The notes under the pieces are model-generated. The model did not search any database. It had not been told where the DNA came from and was given only the letters and a program-made list of their open reading frames with translations. A DNA stretch of 9,259 nucleotides from CAVPRW01 sp046727435 [NCBI: bacterium]. Lineage in GTDB: Bacteria; Tectomicrobia; Entotheonellia; J063. Positions 5,712-9,259 of the stretch are shown here, one piece after another. The stretch is from the NCBI GenBank assembly GCA_046727435.1, contig JBKPCR010000470.1, positions 1 through 9,259 on the forward strand. The letters run 5' to 3'. A program made the translations under genes and the position numbers. Within the stretch, counting starts at the first letter, position 1. Each line of letters begins with the position of its first letter.

Positions 5712-6203
5712 ATGCCGCCCCATCAAGGGCTTAGTCTGGTGGTGGGAGTGCTCTTGGGACTGAGCCTAGGGGTGAGGGGCGCACATGCGCCCTCGACCAA
5801 GTCCGAACTGGGAGACATGAGCGAGCTGGTCGCAGGCCTGGCGCTGTCCTCGATGGCGGTGCGCTGGGGTGAGGCCGCGCCCGCCGGGCGCGGCTCGGAG
5901 GCGCTACGCAGCAACAGGCCGGAGGGCGCAGGGTTTGCGGACTGGGTGATCTCGACCGACCCCGAGTGGCGGTATCTCTTTGATGTTTTTGTGCGGGACA
6001 ACCACATCCTCGGCGTCATCGTCAATCCTCACCTCACGCGGGGGCAAGTCCAGCAGATGCTCACCTCGCTGCAAAGCGGCATGCAGCATACCTTCCCGGG
6101 TCGCCAGCTGGAAGGCCTCGCCTATTATCGGAACGGTGACCAGCTCGCGCGTCTCACTTGGAATCCACAGACGCGACAGGCCCACACGCTCTGGCGCCAC
6201 TAG
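5712..6203 (+). CDS. 163-aa secreted protein of unknown function
   Basis: ATG 5712 follows the previous stop by 2 bases. Residues 1-26 form a plausible signal peptide (LSLVVGVLLGLSLGV core, cleavage after AHA), so the product is probably periplasmic. The mature part has a conserved-looking domain at about 80-160 (DWVISTDPEWRYLFDVFVRD; LTRGQVQQMLTSLQSGMQH; LEGLAYYRNGDQLARLTW), which suggests an alpha/beta fold, and it ends LWRH. No cysteines are present and no catalytic motif is visible. I do not recognise the family. It sits in the same operon-like run as the DUF3618 and crystallin genes. Confidence 0.7.
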   Translation: MPPHQGLSLVVGVLLGLSLGVRGAHAPSTKSELGDMSELVAGLALSSMAVRWGEAAPAGRGSEALRSNRPEGAGFADWVISTDPEWRYLFDVFVRDNHILGVIVNPHLTRGQVQQMLTSLQSGMQHTFPGRQLEGLAYYRNGDQLARLTWNPQTRQAHTLWRH

Positions 6204-6249
6204 CCGCCGCGCCGACGCACGGGTGAGCGCTTGGGAGAGGAGAAAACCA

Positions 6250-6627
6250 ATGCGAAAAATCATGGTCGTGCTAATGATGCAGCTCCTATGGCTGGCCCCC
6301 GTGGTCGTGGCGGGAGAGCTCGGCCGGGCGGGTAAGCGGCCTCAGATCATCGCCTTCGATGGCAACGATTTTACCGGCGACCATACCCATTTCGTGGGCG
6401 ACATGCGGCGGCTCGGCAAGTGGGACAATAGCATCTCCTCGATAATCATTCTGTCGGGGACCTGGGAGTTCTTCGATGACGAGGATTTGACGGGCACCAA
6501 GATGGCGACGTTAGGGCCGGGCCAGTATCCGCGGGTCACCGACAAGGGCCTCAAGGATAACAGCATCTCGTCGATTCGGCTGGTCAGCCCGGCGGCCAGA
6601 GCGGCCGAGGGACGCCGCCCGCGCTGA
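6250..6627 (+). CDS. secreted beta/gamma-crystallin domain protein
   Basis: ATG 6250 has a GGAGAGGAG site just upstream. The 125-residue product has a signal peptide (MVVLMMQLLWLAPVVVA), so it is exported. The mature part is one two-Greek-key crystallin domain. Aromatic-x6-Gly corners occur at 36-43 (FDGNDFTG) and 75-82 (FDDEDLTG). Two identical calcium-binding signatures, DNSISS, lie at 59-64 and 103-108 and fit the (N/D)(N/D)xx(S/T)S consensus exactly. Microbial crystallins of this type bind two calcium ions per domain and gain stability. By context it may be an envelope or surface stress protein. It lies 46 bases after the 163-aa secreted protein and is probably in the same transcript. Confidence 0.88.
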   Translation: MRKIMVVLMMQLLWLAPVVVAGELGRAGKRPQIIAFDGNDFTGDHTHFVGDMRRLGKWDNSISSIIILSGTWEFFDDEDLTGTKMATLGPGQYPRVTDKGLKDNSISSIRLVSPAARAAEGRRPR

Positions 6628-6688
6628 ATGACGTACGCCAGAGGTAAGCGCGAGCACGGAAGTGGACCTGTGGCGCAACACCCGGCCA

Positions 6689-6723
6689 CGAGCCGCCATT
6701 CTGGACGCCATGACGGCGGTTCG
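6689..6723 (+). repeat. 9-bp inverted repeat downstream of the crystallin gene
   Basis: CGAGCCGCC (6689-6697) pairs with GGCGGTTCG (6715-6723), including one G-U, around a 17-base loop. It lies about 60 bases after the crystallin stop and could help terminate that operon, but no T-tract follows. Confidence 0.3.
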
Positions 6724-6750
6724 GGCACATGTCCATAGGGGTTCGAAGCC

Positions 6751-6852
6751 ATGAAAACCACAGCCGACCTGCTGCTGGAGCGATTATTGCCGAGTAGGTC
6801 ACAGCGGCAGGCGGGGCCAGTGGGCGTCAAGTGGGTGTCAAGAGGAGGGTAG
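6751..6852 (+). pseudogene. possible N-terminal remnant of a thiamine-diphosphate-dependent enzyme
   Basis: The 33-residue frame begins MKTTADLLLERLL, which resembles the conserved opening of acetolactate synthase/pyruvate oxidase-like proteins (typically M-x-TTADYLLERL). After about 13 residues the resemblance stops and the frame ends at TAG 6850-6852, four bases before the DUF748 start. The match is short, so chance is possible. Confidence 0.25.
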
Positions 6853-6855
6853 GTC

Positions 6856-8424
6856 ATGCGACGCTGGTGGATCTGGCTAGTCGGAGCGGTCGGGCTCCTG
6901 GTGGTGGCGGCTGTCGTCGTCAGTTTCTTCATCGATGAACCCCTACGCCGCTACGTCGAGCGGCAGATGAATGCGCGCCTGCAGGGCTACAGCGTGCGGA
7001 TCGGCGCGCTCGATTTCCACCCCTTCGGCTTTTCCGTCGACCTGAAAGACGTGGACATCGTGCAGGACGGCCACCCGGACCCGCCGGTCGTGCGGGTCCC
7101 TGAGCTCAGCGCCAGCGTGCAGTGGCGGGCGCTGCTCAGAGGGCGGGTCGTCTCCGATATCCAGATCGAGCGGCCCGCGGTCCACCTCAAGCTCACGCAG
7201 GTGCGCCACGAGGCCCGCGACGAGGTGCCGGTGCAGGAGCGCGGCTGGCAGGAGGCTCTGCAGGCCGTCTACCCGCTGCAGATCAACGAACTCCGGGTGG
7301 TCGACGGGGAGTTTACCTACATCGACGCCGATACCCGCCGGCCGCTGCGCCTGAGCCAGCTGAACGTGCGCGCCGCCAACATCCGCAACGTCAAGTCGGA
7401 AGCGGGCACCTATCCCTCCGAGCTGGAATTCCACGCGGTGCTGGACGGTGTCGGGAGGATGGCCCTCAATGGCCAGGCGGATTTTCTCGCCGTGCCGCAT
7501 GCCGCCGTGCAGGCGGAGCTCACGCTGGAGCAGGTCGAGCTCGCGCAGTTCCAGGCGGTGGCGAGCCGCCACAACATCGCCCTCAAGCGCGGGGTATTGT
7601 CGGCCGTGGGTACGATCGAATATGCCCCCCGCGTCAAGATCGTCAACCTCCGCCAGGCCACCCTCGATCGGCTGTAGGTGGACTACATCCATACTGCGCA
7701 CACCGCCGTGGTGGAGCGACGGCGGGCCCAGCAGGTCAAGCAAGTCGCGCAGGAGGTGAGCAACGCCCCGGGTCTGCTCATCCGGGCCGACCAAGTGAGC
7801 CTTGTCCGGAGCACCCTCGGGTTCGTCAACCGGGCGGCCCAGCCCGAGTACCGCCTCTTCTTGGATGACGCCGAGGTGCACGTACAAAACTTCAGCAACC
7901 AGCTCACCGAGGGCACGGCGGTGGCTAAGGTCACCGGCCGCTTCATGGGCAGCGGCCGCACCGTGGTCGGGGCGAATTTCCGGCCCGAGACCCACGGGCC
8001 GGACTTCGCGCTGGTGGCGAGTATCGAAGACACCGACATGCGGGCCCTCAATTCGCTCCTACGCGCCTACGGCAACTTCGACGTGGTGCAGGGCTTCTTC
8101 TCAGTGTACACCGAGATGCGGGTGCGGAATCGCGCCGTGCAGGGCTATGTCAAGCCCCTCCTGCGCAAGATCGACGTCTACGACACACAACAGGATAAAG
8201 AGAAGCATCTCTTCCAGCAGATCTACGAGGCGGTCGTGGGCGGGGTCAGCACGTTGCTGGAAAATATCCCCCGACGTGAAGTGGCGACGCAAACCGACAT
8301 CTCCGGCCCGCTCGAGAACCCGCAAGCCAGCACCTGGCAGGTGCTGGTGAACCTCATCCAGAACGCTTTTTTCCGGGCGATCCTGCCGGGCTTCGAGCGC
8401 GGGCTCGGGCGGGCGAGCCGGTGA
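6856..8424 (+). pseudogene. DUF748 (AsmA-like) envelope protein, interrupted by an in-frame TAG
   Basis: ATG 6856 has AGAGGAGGG upstream. The frame codes for 273 residues to TAG 7675-7677, then continues in the same frame for another 248 codons to TGA 8422-8424. Residues 1-26 are a signal anchor (IWLVGAVGLLVVAAVVV). The first part has the DUF748 opening (VRIGALDFHPFGFSVDLKDV; ELSASVQWRALLRGRVVSDI). The second has the conserved C-terminal blocks (FSNQLTEGTAVAKVTGRFMG; GFFSVYTEMRVRNRAVQGYV; VATQTDISGPLENPQASTWQ; NAFFRAILPGFE). Homology runs straight through the stop (LDRL-stop-VDYIHTAHTA), where one sense codon, possibly CAG or GAG, has become TAG. No ribosome binding site precedes 7678. DUF748/AsmA-like proteins span the periplasm and are linked to envelope lipid homeostasis. 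The alternatives are a sequencing error or readthrough. Confidence 0.82.
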
Positions 8425-8553
8425 GCCGACGACCTTGGGTGCTGGCGCCCTCACGGGTTGAGCGCCTCGCCCGCCCGAGCTGTAAGGGCGGTGGCGGGAG
8501 ATGATACCCCTAGGGGAGCGCATTGCAGCCTACGGGCGCAGCGCCAGGAGTGA
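8425..8553. other. short spacer with GC-rich stem and 10-bp palindrome
   Basis: CCGCCC (8471-8476) pairs with GGGCGG (8486-8491) around a 9-base loop, and CCCCTAGGGG (8507-8516) is a perfect palindrome. Either may be a termination or regulatory element between the DUF748 and Kbp-like genes. There is no T-run. Confidence 0.3.
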
Positions 8554-8556
8554 ATG

Positions 8557-8870
8557 ATGGGCTTGATCGATTTGTAAAGAACGTGGGCCGGACGCTCGGG
8601 AGAGAGGACAACACGCCGCCGGCGCAGAGCCCACAAAACATAGAAGCGCAGGTGCAGAAGGGGGAAGCCCTGGCTCGGCTAATTCGGCAGCTCGGCTTGC
8701 CGGCGGATGACCTCGGTATCCGTGAGGCCGGTGACTAAGTGGCCCTAACTGGCACGGTCGAAAACCAGGCGAAGCGCGAAAAAATTGTGCTGGCGATCGG
8801 CAATACGTAGGTGGTTGGCCGGCTCGACGACCAGCCGCAGGTGGCGCGGCCGGAGCCGCCAGCGACGCTT
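8557..8870 (+). pseudogene. Kbp/YgaU-like (BON-LysM) potassium-binding protein, decayed
   Basis: AGGAG (8546-8550) precedes ATG ATG (8554, 8557). From 8557 the frame reads MGLID and then stops at TAA 8575. One missing T in the T-run at 8571-8573 would restore MGLIDFVKNVGRTLG, the usual Kbp opening. The downstream frame then gives [20 protein letters not shown], a TAA (8736-8738), [23 protein letters not shown], a TAG (8808-8810) and [19 protein letters not shown], which together make a BON domain. The C-terminal LysM domain expected next is absent; unrelated frame and the metallopeptidase remnant follow. E. coli Kbp (about 149 aa) is a cytoplasmic potassium-binding protein. One frameshift, two stops and a missing domain make this a pseudogene. 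Confidence 0.8.
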
Positions 8871-8878
8871 GGACGAGA

Positions 8879-9259
8879 TCTAGGAAGGTCTATCTGGATC
8901 TGAGCTTCTTCAGGGAGCTCAGGGAGCGTTTTCGCGCCCCTGGAGATTTCGCTCAAGCCTATGTCATCGCCCATGAGGTGGGCCATCACGTGCAGAACCT
9001 GCTCGGCATCTCGCAGAAGGTCCAAGAACTCCGCTCACAGCTCAGCTCCGCCGAGGCCAATCGGTTATCAGTGCGGGTAGAGCTGCAGGCCGATTGTCTC
9101 GCCGGCGTGTGGGGCCATCACGCTGACAAAGGCCGGCAGATGCTCGATGCGGCAGACGTCGAGGAAGGCTTAAATGCGGCGAGTGCCCTCGGCGATGATC
9201 GCCTCCAGCGGCGTGCCCAGGGCTACGTCGTACCGGAGTCCTTCACCCACGGGAGTGCG
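8879..9259 (+). pseudogene. YpfJ-like neutral zinc metallopeptidase, 5' truncated (runs past window)
   Basis: From about 8885 the frame reads [60 protein letters not shown] and [12 protein letters not shown], and is open to the right edge (125 codons). The zinc site HEVGH (from 8972) and a downstream Glu in VELQAD (9080-9082) match the YpfJ family, which is about 290 residues with an N-terminal membrane anchor. The first 150 or so residues, including the anchor and the usual FYCPGD-type block just before KVYLDL, are missing, and no start codon with a ribosome binding site is present. The sequence joins the Kbp remnant within about 15 bases. The catalytic half is intact but probably not expressed; it could be translated only if fused to something upstream. 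Confidence 0.8.

Larger units (their letters stand above)
6628..6855 (+). other. gap with only tiny overlapping ORFs
   Basis: No solid gene. A 30-codon frame from GTG 6662 (VDLWRNTRPRAAILDAMTAV) ends at TGA 6752-6754, overlapping ATG 6751 of the 33-codon frame in an ATGA junction. Neither has a good ribosome binding site. The stretch also holds the hairpin at 6689-6723. It may be a scar left by lost genes. Confidence 0.4.

Noticed and set aside
6943-7995. 350-residue open frame on the minus strand
   Set aside because: It is antisense to DUF748, whose plus-strand frame carries the family motifs and a ribosome binding site. The antisense product is His/Leu/Asp-rich, typical of a shadow frame in GC-rich DNA.
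8739-8810. Separate short gene from GTG 8739
   Set aside because: It is in the same frame as, and the direct continuation of, the BON domain broken by TAA 8736; it has no ribosome binding site of its own.
1-9259. CRISPR array, tRNA, rRNA or insertion sequence
   Set aside because: No regular repeat-spacer pattern, cloverleaf, ribosomal RNA core sequence, transposase motif or paired terminal inverted repeats seen by eye.

Overview
The window looks like chromosomal DNA of a GC-rich Gram-negative bacterium. The evidence is third-position G/C codon use, strong GGAG-type ribosome binding sites, and an AsmA-like DUF748 protein and an exported beta/gamma-crystallin that imply a periplasm. The phylum cannot be fixed by eye; a proteobacterium, NC10/Methylomirabilota or Nitrospirota member would all fit. 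No rRNA, tRNA, CRISPR array, insertion sequence or phage gene was seen.

Layout. (a) 1-1169, minus strand: one open frame joining a DUF3618-type membrane segment to a YihY/BrkB membrane protein; its C-terminus lies beyond base 1. (b) 1170-1689: a divergent intergenic region of about 520 bp with one nested hairpin. (c) 1690-3915, plus strand: two tiny ORFs (50 and 49 codons), then a 626-residue stress protein made of a YflT/GspM-like domain, an SRPBCC domain, an 81-aa aromatic module, a DUF2382 (YsnF/AvaK) domain and a second 81-aa module. A strong hairpin follows. (d) 4048-6627: a tight run of envelope and stress genes: CsbD-domain protein, YqjE-like 'phage holin family' protein with a broken 5' end, DUF3618 protein, a 70-aa ORF, a secreted 163-aa orphan and a secreted beta/gamma-crystallin. 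(e) 6628-9259: a decaying tract. It holds small fragments, a DUF748 gene interrupted by an in-frame TAG, a Kbp/YgaU-like (BON-LysM) remnant with a frameshift and two stops, and a YpfJ-like zinc metallopeptidase that has lost its N-terminal part and is joined directly to the Kbp remnant.

Together the genes look like a general-stress and envelope-maintenance island: CsbD, YsnF, YflT-like, YqjE/DUF3618 membrane anchors, YihY, DUF748, potassium-binding Kbp and YpfJ. Many of these families are induced by osmotic, desiccation or stationary-phase stress in other bacteria; their joint role here is inference. The most notable observations are two in-frame fusions of normally separate stress proteins (YihY with DUF3618; the five-part YsnF protein, which retains an internal ribosome binding site and start codon), the duplicated 81-aa module, and the cluster of lesions at the right end.
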